A stretch of 64,000 nucleotides of DNA from Photobacterium sanguinicancri (GTDB lineage Bacteria; Pseudomonadota; Gammaproteobacteria; Enterobacterales; Vibrionaceae): the NCBI RefSeq assembly GCF_024346675.1, contig NZ_AP024850.1:2666001-2730000 (forward strand), read 5' to 3'. The notes beneath the pieces were generated by a model. That model saw only the letters and a program-made list of their open reading frames with translations. It was not told the DNA's origin and searched no databases. The position numbers and the translations under genes were made by a program. Within the stretch, counting starts at the first letter, position 1, and every line of letters begins with the position of its first letter. Below, in pieces: positions 45,271 through 54,803 of this stretch.

Positions 45271-46706
45271 TTCTTAAATTTGTTTTTAAGAAAACATACT
45301 ACATTACTTAGTTCGCTCTCCCGAAGAATGACTAGGAGTGTAACATAAGACAATATACCGATAATAATTTTCAACCCAAGCCCAATAAAACCAGAGTAAC
45401 CATCAATTATATCAAGCATACAGAACATAATAATTGATGCTATCAAAGGTTTCATCAGCAACTTCATCTGAAATGTAAATCCAACCCCGAATAACTTGCC
45501 TGGATAATACGAATTAATATAAAATGCAATAAAAGTTGAAACAAGATTACCTATAGCCAAATAATATATACCAAATAGTGCGCTTATAACAATAATGCTC
45601 AGCGAAATAGGTAATTTAATAAGGTCCGTCTTTAAATATAAATCTGAACGGCCAACAGCATTCAAAACATTCATATTAAGAGCACTTATCGGGGTGAATA
45701 CTCTTGAAAGAGATAGGATCACTAATAAGTTAATTATTGGCAACCAGTCAGAACCAAGAAATAATAGAGTAAAATCCTCTGCTATACCTGCAAACCCAAA
45801 CATTACAGGGCAAACAACTAGCATCGTAATTTTTAGCAACCTTGCGTAAAGTTCAACTAAGCGCTCTCTATTGTTTTTAATCTCAGACATTACTGGGAAG
45901 CTCACTCCCTGTAAAATCGAGGTAATGGTTCCAGATAGGGTGTTAGTCAAATTTGCACTTTGTGAATAATAGCCAACACTTTTAGTGTCAAAAACTCTAC
46001 CAATGATGAGTGTATATAAATTATTCGATATAACCGACAATATACCAGCTATCAAGAGCTTGTAACCAAATTTAAATAGCGATATAAACTCATTGAGATC
46101 GAATATTAATTTAAACTTCAGCGAACTATAATATCGAAGGGTCAACATTGTCCCAAAAGATCTCACTATGGACATCCAAACTATTGGCGTATAGCTATCT
46201 TCACCCATATTTACAAGTAATAAAGCTGTAATACAACCAGATGTATTTCCAATAAATGACGCTTTGGCTATAGATTTGAAATCCATATTTATTGATAGTT
46301 TTGCTCGATAAACAACTGATATAGAATTAATTATTAATACTGTAAACAACAGCTGGGATGCTTTCTCTAACTCAGGTAAAGAGTAAAACGAGCTAATATG
46401 AGGTGATGCTAAGTATAAAATTACATACATCAACATAGCAATAACTATATTTGATATGAATACAGTCGAATATTGAATAAGCGTTACGTGAACACTTTTT
46501 TGTATCAATGCTTGTCCCAAACCGCTTGTAACTATACTTTCAGCTAATAGGAGAAATATTGTCAATATACCTATCAAACCAAAGACTTCAGGACCCAGCC
46601 TATTGGCTAAATAGACCGTTACAGCAAGTAAACTGAGCTGATTAACTAGTTTATCAAAAAAGCTCCACGTAACCCCATAGAACAATCGTCTATTAATTGT
46701 CTCCAT
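45267..46706 (-). CDS. wzx: Wzx-type flippase (module 2, WzxC-like)
   Basis: 479 residues, about 12-14 membrane segments. The N-terminus RRLFYGVTWSFFDKLVNQLSLLAVTVYLANRLGPEVFGLIGILTIFLLLAESIVTSGLGQALIQK is typical of the WzxC/TuaB branch of polysaccharide exporters. It should carry the module 2 repeat unit across the inner membrane. It starts 2 bp after the aminotransferase stop and overlaps the next gene by 4 bp. Confidence 0.88.
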   Translation of the reverse strand: METINRRLFYGVTWSFFDKLVNQLSLLAVTVYLANRLGPEVFGLIGILTIFLLLAESIVTSGLGQALIQKSVHVTLIQYSTVFISNIVIAMLMYVILYLASPHISSFYSLPELEKASQLLFTVLIINSISVVYRAKLSINMDFKSIAKASFIGNTSGCITALLLVNMGEDSYTPIVWMSIVRSFGTMLTLRYYSSLKFKLIFDLNEFISLFKFGYKLLIAGILSVISNNLYTLIIGRVFDTKSVGYYSQSANLTNTLSGTITSILQGVSFPVMSEIKNNRERLVELYARLLKITMLVVCPVMFGFAGIAEDFTLLFLGSDWLPIINLLVILSLSRVFTPISALNMNVLNAVGRSDLYLKTDLIKLPISLSIIVISALFGIYYLAIGNLVSTFIAFYINSYYPGKLFGVGFTFQMKLLMKPLIASIIMFCMLDIIDGYSGFIGLGLKIIIGILSYVTLLVILRESELSNVVCFLKNKFKK

Positions 46707-46708
46707 AT

Positions 46709-47806
46709 CTAAAACGCATTAACGACTGAAATCACATTATAAATATCTTCATCAGTTAATCTTGGATCTATTGGGAGACTTACTACTTCTCTATGAATTT
46801 GTTCACTAATAGGCAAAGACAGTGAGCACATCTCACTATATGCATCTTGTTTGTGTGGTGCTATAGGGTAGTGAATCCCTGACTGAACACCATTTTCTTG
46901 CAAGTAGTTACAAAACTTATCCCGGTTGCCGCATCGAATAACGAACAAATGAAATACATGATTTTTGTCATCAATCCAAGTAGGGAGAGTCAATTTATCA
47001 TTAAAAATTCCTGCTCTGTACAAATTTGCAATTTCTCGTCTTCTATTCGTTTCTCTTCCTAAATATTTCAATTTAACTCTCAACATCGCAGCTTGAATTT
47101 CATCGAGCCTAGAATTAACTCCTTTATATTTATTTTTGTATTTTTCGTGAGATCCATAATTACTTAGAGCCTTGACTATACTAGCTAGGTCTGAATTGTT
47201 GGTAACAACTGCTCCAGCATCACCTAGAGCACCCAAATTTTTACCTGGATAAAAACTAAATGCCCCAGCGTTCCCCCAATTACCGGCTTTCCTACCATCT
47301 ATGCTGGCTCCATGAGCTTGGGCACAATCTTCTAAAACTAATAAACCATTTTGTTCGGCAATTATATTAATCTCCGGCATTGGGCAGATTAACCCATACA
47401 AATGTACGGGTAGAATGACTTTTGTTTTTCTTGTTAATGCCGATATTATATTTTTGGGACAAAGGTTATATGTCGTTATATTAGGCTCAACTAACACAGG
47501 AACTAAATTATTCTCAGTAATTGCCAATATTGATGCAATAAAGGTGTTAGATGGGACTATCACTTCGTCTCCATCGTTAATTAAACCAAGTTCTTTCCAA
47601 GCTCTTAATGTCAACGACAGGGCATCTAATCCGTTAGCAACACCAACTACATGCTTACTTCCGCAGAAAGTTGAAAATTCCGATTCAAATGCTTGTAGCT
47701 CTTCTCCTAATATATACCAACCGGAATCAATAACTCTGCAACATGCGTTTTTAAGTTCATCAGCATAACTTTCATTATTTTTTTTAAGATCTAAGAAATT
47801 AATCAT
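46709..47806 (-). CDS. dTDP-3-oxo-sugar aminotransferase, FdtB/QdtB-like
   Basis: 365 residues. [11 protein letters not shown] is the typical start of this branch of DegT/StrS aminotransferases; [47 protein letters not shown] includes the PLP Lys. Together with RmlA, RmlB and the FdtA-like isomerase it would give dTDP-3-amino-3,6-dideoxyhexose (Fuc3N or Qui3N). The ATG overlaps the TGA of the upstream FemAB-like gene. Confidence 0.85.
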   Translation of the reverse strand: MINFLDLKKNNESYADELKNACCRVIDSGWYILGEELQAFESEFSTFCGSKHVVGVANGLDALSLTLRAWKELGLINDGDEVIVPSNTFIASILAITENNLVPVLVEPNITTYNLCPKNIISALTRKTKVILPVHLYGLICPMPEINIIAEQNGLLVLEDCAQAHGASIDGRKAGNWGNAGAFSFYPGKNLGALGDAGAVVTNNSDLASIVKALSNYGSHEKYKNKYKGVNSRLDEIQAAMLRVKLKYLGRETNRRREIANLYRAGIFNDKLTLPTWIDDKNHVFHLFVIRCGNRDKFCNYLQENGVQSGIHYPIAPHKQDAYSEMCSLSLPISEQIHREVVSLPIDPRLTDEDIYNVISVVNAF

Positions 47807-48732
47807 TTATTGTATACCCATGTTTCTTTTATTGTATTATCACAACCAATCATTTGCTTATAGTCATTTAGACCATCACTTACAACACCATTTTCACTAC
47901 TTGGTCCAATATCAATATAACGAACTCCCTTCTTTTTATAAAAATCAATCAACTCAAAAGGGAGGTAATACATAACACCATGCTTCTCTCCATATTCATT
48001 CCCTCCCCAATAAACCACTTGAACAGTTTCTTGATTAATATGAAAAACAACAGCAGCAGCAGAATCATATCCATTTGTTTTTACAACAAAAAAATCACAT
48101 TTTGCTACATTTTCAGTTGTGGATTTTATTTGCTCCCAGGTCATTCTTAGTGGGTAACCCTTCGAATCTCGATTTTGTTTTATTATAGTATAAGACTTTT
48201 TTTTCTGAGTAATGTCATCAGCATATAAAATTTCATGCTCGTATTTCATACTAGATCTGATAGCCTTCTTAGCTGAAGAACCTAGCTCTTCCATATTATG
48301 GTTATGAACATCTATGTGAGAGTTTATATCCCTATGTAATAGGCTAAAACCAGCATCAGATAAAGATATACTATTTTTTGTTATTATTGAATTACCATAA
48401 AAATATGGAGGTAGAGTTATACTTATTTTTTCTATTTCCTCATTTTTATTGACGTCATTTATAAGATCAGTATAAAAATTACGTATTTGCTTTATTTTTA
48501 AATCCTTACTACCATATCTTATAAAGCTAAAAGGAGCGCTAAACGGTGCTGACATCGTAGTTTCTGACACACCAAAAATCATAGATATCTTTGATGTTGA
48601 ATGTGCAAATAAATATTTACACTTGGTTGAATTAAATTCATTAAACGCTAAAGAAGAAAATAGAAAGTCATTATCTTTTAATTGGTTTTCATTGACTATT
48701 TTCTTATACGAGTTGATATTATCATCTATCAA
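47803..48732 (-). CDS. FemAB/GNAT-fold N-acyltransferase
   Basis: 309 residues from TTG 48732, with GGAG seven bases upstream, inside the end of the preceding gene. The C-terminal part, [71 protein letters not shown], resembles the second GNAT lobe of FemAB-like acyltransferases. The likely job is acylation of an amino sugar of the dTDP-3-amino pathway, possibly with a group larger than acetyl. No closer family is recognised. Confidence 0.6.
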   Translation of the reverse strand: MIDDNINSYKKIVNENQLKDNDFLFSSLAFNEFNSTKCKYLFAHSTSKISMIFGVSETTMSAPFSAPFSFIRYGSKDLKIKQIRNFYTDLINDVNKNEEIEKISITLPPYFYGNSIITKNSISLSDAGFSLLHRDINSHIDVHNHNMEELGSSAKKAIRSSMKYEHEILYADDITQKKKSYTIIKQNRDSKGYPLRMTWEQIKSTTENVAKCDFFVVKTNGYDSAAAVVFHINQETVQVVYWGGNEYGEKHGVMYYLPFELIDFYKKKGVRYIDIGPSSENGVVSDGLNDYKQMIGCDNTIKETWVYNK

Positions 48733-49192
48733 AATACCGCTCCATAATTATCGCATTTGATTTTAGACTTACTTTGGAAAAGCCATTTTTTTTGTATGAT
48801 TTTATAGCTCTTACATTATCTAATGATACTGTTAACCATAATCGATTAATTGCCAATTTATATGCTTCAGTTTCAATCAAACTAAAAATCAAACATGACA
48901 AACCTTTATTCCAATATGATTTGTCTCCTATATAGCAAAAAAACTCTCCTGAGTCTAAATTTATATTTTTAATTCCGACAGTGCCGATTGCGGTCGTACC
49001 ATATTTTAACCCCCAGATCTTATAATCATCTCTGTCAGGTAAAGATAAATAGAATTTTTCTTGTTGCTCTTTAGAAAAATCTTCTGATAAAACAAGATTT
49101 TTTATTTCAGGATCATTCAGCCATATCCATGATGCATTTAAAAAAACACGGTCGTATGGAACTAGATTCAACTCTTTATCACTAATAGACAC
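48722..49192 (-). CDS. GNAT N-acetyltransferase (RimJ/RimL- or PseH-like)
   Basis: 156 residues from GTG 49192. GNAT pattern: WGLKYGTTAIGTVGIKNINLDSGEFFCYIGDKSYWNKGLSCLIFSLIETEAY, with the acetyl-CoA loop reduced to NKGLS, and LWLTVSLDNVRAIKSYKKNGF. Sugar N-acetyltransferases of nonulosonate and amino-sugar pathways have this form. It may acetylate the 3-amino group made by the FdtB-like enzyme, so two candidate N-acyltransferases exist for this pathway. A 130-bp AT-rich gap without visible signals separates it from the HAD gene. Confidence 0.7.
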   Translation of the reverse strand: MSISDKELNLVPYDRVFLNASWIWLNDPEIKNLVLSEDFSKEQQEKFYLSLPDRDDYKIWGLKYGTTAIGTVGIKNINLDSGEFFCYIGDKSYWNKGLSCLIFSLIETEAYKLAINRLWLTVSLDNVRAIKSYKKNGFSKVSLKSNAIIMERYFDR

Positions 49193-49322
49193 TATACAAC
49201 TACCATTAATTGAGCTTCACTATCAAAATAGCAATTAAATAAATCAAACAAAACACTAGCGTGAACTGGTTATGAACATTCGCCAATAATACTCATATCT
49301 AAATTTAAAAGTATAACCAAGT

Positions 49323-50102
49323 TTAATCATTCACTAATACTTTATCTAAATATACCGATAGTGTATCTTCGACTTTCACATCTAATAGTTCTAACTTCAT
49401 ATCTTGGCCTCGCTCATACTCGCCAGTACAAACTAAAACGGTTTCTGCACCAAGATTTATTCCTATTTGTGCATCGGTGTAGCTGCGGTCACCTGCAACC
49501 AATATCGATTTTGAATTTGTCGAAAGTTTCCTAATTAAGGAAGTCATCTCTTCGCTAGGCTTACCAAAATCTTTTATAGGCTCTATACCTGTTGTAAAAG
49601 ATATTACTTTTGCTATTGAGCCGCAATCTGGTATTGGCCCTTGCTCTGATGGACATGCAAGATCAATATGAGTTATTACCCATGGCACTCCACGATTAAT
49701 CAAACAACAAGCTTGCTGCAACTTCTTATAAGTTAATTCTCTATCAAAAGCTACAACTACAACCTCCGGTTGGTTCTCGTCATGTTCAACGTCAGATAAT
49801 AAACAAACTTCATTTATAAAATCATCAGTACCAACAGAAAAAAACTTTTTCACATTTTTTCCAGTTAGCCAATGCGAAAGTGTGATTGTCGGAGAAATCA
49901 CGCAATTCTTGTGTATTGGTAGATCCAATAACAACAATTTCTCATAATACTTAGACAAAGATACAGAAGTATTATTTGTCATATAATAAATTTCAGTTCC
50001 TGAACTCTTTAGCTTATGAAGGCTATTATAAATTCCTGAAATCAGTTTACCATCTACGTAAATAGTTCCATCTAAATCAAAAAATGCATGAGAAAATATC
50101 AC
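49323..50102 (-). CDS. HAD-superfamily (NagD-like, IIA) sugar/polyol phosphatase
   Basis: 259 residues. Motif I FFDLDGTIYVDGKLI, motif II YYMTNNTS, motif III DFGKPSEEM with Lys, and motif IV ILVAGDRSYTDAQIGINLGAETVLV are complete; a C2-type cap lies between II and III. The GTG start overlaps the TGA of the nucleotidyltransferase (GTGA). In the pneumococcal CDP-2-glycerol genes a similar HAD gene accompanies a nucleotidyltransferase and a dehydrogenase, so an acting substrate of glycerol-phosphate type is likely. Confidence 0.78.
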   Translation of the reverse strand: MIFSHAFFDLDGTIYVDGKLISGIYNSLHKLKSSGTEIYYMTNNTSVSLSKYYEKLLLLDLPIHKNCVISPTITLSHWLTGKNVKKFFSVGTDDFINEVCLLSDVEHDENQPEVVVVAFDRELTYKKLQQACCLINRGVPWVITHIDLACPSEQGPIPDCGSIAKVISFTTGIEPIKDFGKPSEEMTSLIRKLSTNSKSILVAGDRSYTDAQIGINLGAETVLVCTGEYERGQDMKLELLDVKVEDTLSVYLDKVLVND

Positions 50103-50806
50103 TTAAATATAGCCTCTGCTTTGTTTAAATCATCATGGTTATCAATTTCAACCCAACCTAGACCATTAAAATCGATAACAGTCACAGGGGTATTCTTCAC
50201 TACATCATTTATAGCTACTTCATTCCACTTTTGTAGATCTCCGCGATCATGATAGCTACGCATTATATTCAATAATTCATCTGTATCTGATTTAACAAAG
50301 TTATATATATCTATTGACGTAAAATTTCCACTCTGTTCAGGGAGTGATTTTGATATTTCGACCACATGATCATTTATCAACATTACCTTCATATTCTCTT
50401 CAAAATATTCACTAGAGTCAATTCCGATACAACTACCAACAGAATTCAACATTCTATTTACAACTCCATCTTCATATATACAGTCTGCATTTACAATTAC
50501 ACAATCATTATACTCGACTGCTTCTAGTCCCATTCTACATGATTCCATATTATTAGTTTTGTCATAATCATTGTTTACAACTACTTTAATACTTGAACTT
50601 AAATTATCCATTGAAGTGATAATTTGCTCTGAAAAATATCCAGCAACGACCACAATATTATGTTCTTTACTATTATTTAGTATTTGTAAAACTAGCCTTT
50701 CTAATAATGGAACACCTGCAACAGGAACTAATGATTTAGGAACGCTTTCAGTAATAGGTCGTAATCGACTGCCTATTCCAGCAGCTAAAATAATAATTGT
50801 CTTCAT
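50099..50806 (-). CDS. Nucleotidyltransferase, LicC-like (probable CTP:glycerol-phosphate type)
   Basis: 235 residues. KTIIILAAGIGSRLRPITESVPKSLVPVAGVPLLERLVLQI is the nucleotidyltransferase signature; NNDYDKTNNMESCRMGL and VIVNADCIYEDGVV match the LicC branch, and WVEIDNHDDLNKAEAIF is the C-terminal metal motif. Members use CTP with phosphocholine or polyol phosphates. The adjacent glycerol-1-phosphate dehydrogenase-like and HAD genes point to a CDP-glycerol. It starts 12 bp after the dehydrogenase stop. Confidence 0.8.
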   Translation of the reverse strand: MKTIIILAAGIGSRLRPITESVPKSLVPVAGVPLLERLVLQILNNSKEHNIVVVAGYFSEQIITSMDNLSSSIKVVVNNDYDKTNNMESCRMGLEAVEYNDCVIVNADCIYEDGVVNRMLNSVGSCIGIDSSEYFEENMKVMLINDHVVEISKSLPEQSGNFTSIDIYNFVKSDTDELLNIMRSYHDRGDLQKWNEVAINDVVKNTPVTVIDFNGLGWVEIDNHDDLNKAEAIFK

Positions 50807-50818
50807 GTTTAATCCTAT

Positions 50819-51850
50819 TTAAATTTCAATTTCAAACTGTCGATATTTAATTAGCAATTCTTTATCAGAAAAATTGTCCATAATAGTACGTCGACCTGGG
50901 CGTGTATTTCTTGCGCTATTAAATACTCTAAGCAACAAGTCATCAGACATTACACCATCTAATAATGTCTTATTTATTTGAAACTTTTCAAATAACTGTT
51001 TTATTTTTTGAGTATTTTTTCCCTGTAAAAATAAAATAAATAATGTTGCTCTTCCTACTTTTTCACCATGAAGAATTTCTCTTGATATACCCAATTCATC
51101 AAATGCATGACTAATAAGATGCTCACTTCCACTACATGGTCTACTGCTACCAGCATAAGCCATTGCCATTGCCGACAATATCTGACCATGTATCACTGCT
51201 CTCAAAAATTCAGGTGCGTTTATTTCCCATGATACACAATCTAACAATTGATAAGCAGCAATCCTTGAAAACTGATAGGCAAGAAAATTAAGCTTACTAT
51301 CTCCATTCTCTGCGGCATGATGCCAATCCGATGTGGCACTTATATTACTAAGTAAATCTAGAGCAGCCGCTACAATGTATTTTTCTGGAGCAGATCGAAT
51401 TATATCCAAGTCAATAAAAACGTGTTCAGGCATTTTCCCTGGTAAACTACATGTTTTATCACCATCGGTAAGAACTGAAATTGGAGATATCAAACCATCA
51501 TTTGACACAACTGTCGGGTAAAGAATCAGATTAGCCTGCGTTAGGTAAGATAGCCTTTTGGAAAAGTCACAAACCTTACCACCACCAATTCCTAGTATTG
51601 TATACACAGAAGAGTTAATTGTTTTTTCTAGAGTCGCTACTTCATTTAAACTATTACTGTTTACTATAACTATAGTATTTGGCTTTAAGTTGTATTTTTC
51701 AATTAAATTTAGAGCTATTTTATGGGAAAAACCAGGACCACAAAGAATGAATAACTCTCCCTTTATAGCTTGATTTAGGTTTGATTCAAAATCATTTGTT
51801 CCACTTTCACTGTCAGAAATATCTATACTTACTGGGAAATCAATCTTCAT
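50819..51850 (-). CDS. Glycerol-1-phosphate dehydrogenase-like enzyme (EgsA/AraM family)
   Basis: 343 residues. GIGGGKVCDFSKRLSY is the NAD(P) loop of this iron/zinc alcohol dehydrogenase-like family; YPTVVSNDGLISPISVL, GSSRPCSGSEHLISHAFD (metal His) and HGEKVGRATLF (second metal His) follow in order. The family reduces dihydroxyacetone phosphate to glycerol-1-phosphate; related capsule enzymes act on dihydroxyacetone. It is the first gene after a 258-bp non-coding gap, so it may have its own promoter, although no strong boxes are seen. Confidence 0.78.
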   Translation of the reverse strand: MKIDFPVSIDISDSESGTNDFESNLNQAIKGELFILCGPGFSHKIALNLIEKYNLKPNTIVIVNSNSLNEVATLEKTINSSVYTILGIGGGKVCDFSKRLSYLTQANLILYPTVVSNDGLISPISVLTDGDKTCSLPGKMPEHVFIDLDIIRSAPEKYIVAAALDLLSNISATSDWHHAAENGDSKLNFLAYQFSRIAAYQLLDCVSWEINAPEFLRAVIHGQILSAMAMAYAGSSRPCSGSEHLISHAFDELGISREILHGEKVGRATLFILFLQGKNTQKIKQLFEKFQINKTLLDGVMSDDLLLRVFNSARNTRPGRRTIMDNFSDKELLIKYRQFEIEI

Positions 51851-52108
51851 AATAATTTATCACCGAACACTACTATTTTATATAATTGAGAGCTATCATG
51901 GCAAACTTTAAACACTTATCGTGAAACGGAAAATTCATGAATTTACTGGAAAAGAGAGACTTGTAAAAAGCCACAATTTCGCTTATTGATCTCTAACTGA
52001 TTTATTCTCTTCCTGCGCTTTTCTTTCTGGCTGCAAGAGGCACAGCCGCGATAATGCAACTTATATCGAATATGTATAATACGTTTGCTCGAGATGATCT
52101 AACTTACT

Positions 52109-52513
52109 CTAAATATTACTTAAAACTGCAGATTTGAACTCATCATAATTCCTAATATAATCATCTTCATCATATTCTGAGTCTGCTATAACCAATAAAA
52201 TACAATCTTCGCTGAACTGATACATTTCGCGCCATATAAATGATTCAATTAAAAGTCCTTTCTCTGCACTATCCAGTAGTAGATCTACTTTTTCACTCCC
52301 GTTATCGAGAATAAACCTACATGAACCTTTTAAAACAACTGCTATCTGTTTTAATTTTTTGTGGGCATGGAAACCTCTGTGCACACCACTTTTAGTATCG
52401 AAAATATAATAAATTCGTCTTACATCAAAAGGGATATTTTTGTTTCTTTCAATACTAACCAATGAACCACGCTGATCTCCGTGACTTTGAAAGTTTATAA
52501 AATTAACATCCAT
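52109..52513 (-). CDS. dTDP-4-keto-6-deoxyhexose 3,4-ketoisomerase, FdtA/QdtA-like
   Basis: 134 residues from ATG 52513, where GAGG lies nine bases upstream within the rmlA end; ATG 52534 is possible. Cupin marks are QSHGDQRGSLVSIERNKNIPFDVRRIYYIFDTKSGVHRGFHAHKKLKQIAVVLKGSCRFIL, with the HRGxHAHK active-site block of FdtA, QdtA and TylM3-like isomerases. It moves the keto group from C4 to C3 before transamination by the FdtB-like protein. Which epimer (Fuc3N or Qui3N) is made cannot be told. Confidence 0.85.
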   Translation of the reverse strand: MDVNFINFQSHGDQRGSLVSIERNKNIPFDVRRIYYIFDTKSGVHRGFHAHKKLKQIAVVLKGSCRFILDNGSEKVDLLLDSAEKGLLIESFIWREMYQFSEDCILLVIADSEYDEDDYIRNYDEFKSAVLSNI

Positions 52514-52517
52514 AGAT

Positions 52518-53393
52518 TCAATCCTCAAGTTCATCGCACAGACTTTTTAAATATTTACCATAATCATTTTTAAGCATTGGTTGACATATAACTTTCAATT
52601 CATCGGGTGTGAGCCAATTATTTTTCAGCGCTATTTCTTCTAAGCACGCAACTTTCAAACCTTGCACATGCTCTATTGTCTGGACAAAACTAGATGCTTC
52701 GTGCAGACTTTCATGTGTACCAGTGTCTAACCAGGCAAATCCTCTCCCCAATAGCTCTACATTTAGCGAATTTTCCTCCAAATACATTTGATTTATACTA
52801 GTAATCTCAAGCTCACCACGCTCTGAAATCTTTACTTTTTTTGCTTTGCTTACTACAGTAGCATCATAAAAATATAATCCAGTAACCGCATAATTCGATT
52901 TTGGCTCAGCAGGCTTCTCTTCAATTGTGAGAACTTGCATATCCGAGTTAAATTCAACGACACCAAACCTCTCTGGATCTTTTACTTGATAGCCAAAAAC
53001 TGTAGCTCCATATTTCCGACTAGCTGCATTTTCTAGAATTGGAGTAAAACCTTGGCCATAAAAAATATTATCTCCCAAAACCAAACAAACACTATCAGTG
53101 CCAATGAAATCCTCACCTATAATAAATGCTTGTGCTAGTCCATCAGGGCTTGGTTGTATTGCATACTCGATATTTATACCAAAATCAGCCCCATCACCTA
53201 ATAGCCTTTTAAAACTCGCATTATCTTCTGGTGTTGTGATTATTAAAATGTCTCTAATACCCGCTAGCATTAAGGTTGAAATCGGATAAAATATCATTGG
53301 TTTATCGTAGATTGGCAATAGTTGTTTTGATACACCACGAGTCAGTGGGTAAAGGCGTGTACCTGAACCACCCGCTAAAACAATCCCTTTCAT
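52518..53393 (-). CDS. rmlA: Glucose-1-phosphate thymidylyltransferase
   Basis: 291 residues, standard length. [94 protein letters not shown] and [16 protein letters not shown] are the family blocks. It forms dTDP-glucose. The start shares one base with the rmlB TAA (TAATG). Confidence 0.96.
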   Translation of the reverse strand: MKGIVLAGGSGTRLYPLTRGVSKQLLPIYDKPMIFYPISTLMLAGIRDILIITTPEDNASFKRLLGDGADFGINIEYAIQPSPDGLAQAFIIGEDFIGTDSVCLVLGDNIFYGQGFTPILENAASRKYGATVFGYQVKDPERFGVVEFNSDMQVLTIEEKPAEPKSNYAVTGLYFYDATVVSKAKKVKISERGELEITSINQMYLEENSLNVELLGRGFAWLDTGTHESLHEASSFVQTIEHVQGLKVACLEEIALKNNWLTPDELKVICQPMLKNDYGKYLKSLCDELED

Positions 53394-54508
53394 TATTTAC
53401 TACCCTTAATTTCTGCTGACTCGACGCCTAAGCGCTCACGTTGATAACTGCCATCTTGGACATTTTTGCACCATTCACTGTTTTCTAAGTACCATTGAAC
53501 CGTTTTCTTTAGTCCTGTTTCAAAAGTCTCTACTGGCATCCAATCTAACTCACGTTGCATTTTGCTTGAGTCAATCGCATAGCGTCTGTCATGGCCAGGA
53601 CGGTCTTGCACGTATGTTATTTGCTGCGCATACGCCGTTTCTTTTGGCACTAACGTATCTAAAATTGAGCAAATGGTTTGTACCACTTCCAAGTTTTGCT
53701 TCTCGTTGTGGCCACCAATATTGTAGGTCTCACCGACTTTTCCTTTGGTTACTACTTTGTACAGTGCGCGAGCGTGATCTTCTACAAACAGCCAATCACG
53801 GATCTGATCGCCTTTCCCATAAATCGGAAGGTCTTTGCCTTCAAGAGCGTTAAGGATCACTAGTGGGATCAGTTTTTCAGGGAAATGATAAGGGCCATAG
53901 TTGTTAGAACAGTTGGTCACCATTGTCGGTAAACCATAGGTTCTTAACCACGCGCGTACTAAATGGTCACTTGATGCTTTTGACGCTGAATATGGGCTCG
54001 ATGGCTCATACGAAGTAGTCTCCAAAAACATCGGCAGCTTTTCATTTGCTGAAGGCTCCGTCCCCGTTTCCACGTCATCTGGGTGTGGAAGGTCACCATA
54101 AACTTCATCGGTTGAGATATGGTGGAAACGGAACGCTTGTTTGGCAGAATCATCCAACTGATTCCAATAGTCACGCGTCGCTTCAAGTAGGGTGTACGTA
54201 CCTACAATATTGGTTTCAATAAACGCAGCGGGTCCTGTAATGGAACGGTCTACATGACTTTCTGCCGCCAAATGCATGACCGCATCAGGTTGATGCTGAG
54301 CAAACACACGATCAAGCGCAGTTCTGTCACAAATATTGACTTGCTCAAACGCATAACGATCGCTTGTTTCTACAGCGATAAGTGACTCTAAGTTACCTGC
54401 GTATGTCAGGCAATCCACATTCACAACACTGTCTGTTGTGTTCTCAATAATATGACGCACGACTGCAGAGCCGATAAAACCTGCGCCACCGGTAACTAGA
54501 ATTTTCAC
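53393..54508 (-). CDS. rmlB: dTDP-glucose 4,6-dehydratase
   Basis: 371 residues from GTG 54508 (AGG nine bases upstream). [58 protein letters not shown] (catalytic YxxxK) and [23 protein letters not shown] are diagnostic. It makes dTDP-4-keto-6-deoxyglucose, the branch point used here by the FdtA-like isomerase, because rmlC and rmlD are absent. It is the first gene of module 2 after the wzc terminator. Confidence 0.96.
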   Translation of the reverse strand: MKILVTGGAGFIGSAVVRHIIENTTDSVVNVDCLTYAGNLESLIAVETSDRYAFEQVNICDRTALDRVFAQHQPDAVMHLAAESHVDRSITGPAAFIETNIVGTYTLLEATRDYWNQLDDSAKQAFRFHHISTDEVYGDLPHPDDVETGTEPSANEKLPMFLETTSYEPSSPYSASKASSDHLVRAWLRTYGLPTMVTNCSNNYGPYHFPEKLIPLVILNALEGKDLPIYGKGDQIRDWLFVEDHARALYKVVTKGKVGETYNIGGHNEKQNLEVVQTICSILDTLVPKETAYAQQITYVQDRPGHDRRYAIDSSKMQRELDWMPVETFETGLKKTVQWYLENSEWCKNVQDGSYQRERLGVESAEIKGSK

Positions 54509-54752
54509 TAATTTAAGCCTACTTTGAAATGATAGTATCCATGATGCAAAAGCTTATTTTGCGATGAAGGGGATTTTTCATTGTATTTATTGAAAAGTTG
54601 CTCTCAGTTATTCATTTAAGACTGAGACAGATTTATTTCATTTTGAGACAGTCCATTGCGGGCTAGCGCTTGTAAACCTTGGGTTTTGCTTGTTTTTAAG
54701 AAAAGGTCCCAATGGGTCCAACTTTTTTTCAGTCATCAAAAATTAATAATCA

Positions 54753-54783
54753 AAAAGAGAGGTGCATGCAGCACCTCTCTTTT
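54753..54783. terminator. Strong terminator downstream of wzc
   Basis: Arms AAAAGAGAGGTGC (54753-54765) and GCACCTCTCTTTT (54771-54783) pair perfectly over 13 bp with a 5-base loop. On the minus strand five T residues follow. It sits 20 bp after the wzc stop, between the export genes and the biosynthetic genes. Confidence 0.92.
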
Positions 54784-54803
54784 ATTACGATCATAGGATC
54801 ACT

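Noticed and set aside
54524..54752. A second JUMPstart/ops before rmlB
   Set aside because: A GCGGGCTAGCGC stretch is similar but is on the wrong strand and lacks the GGTAG core.
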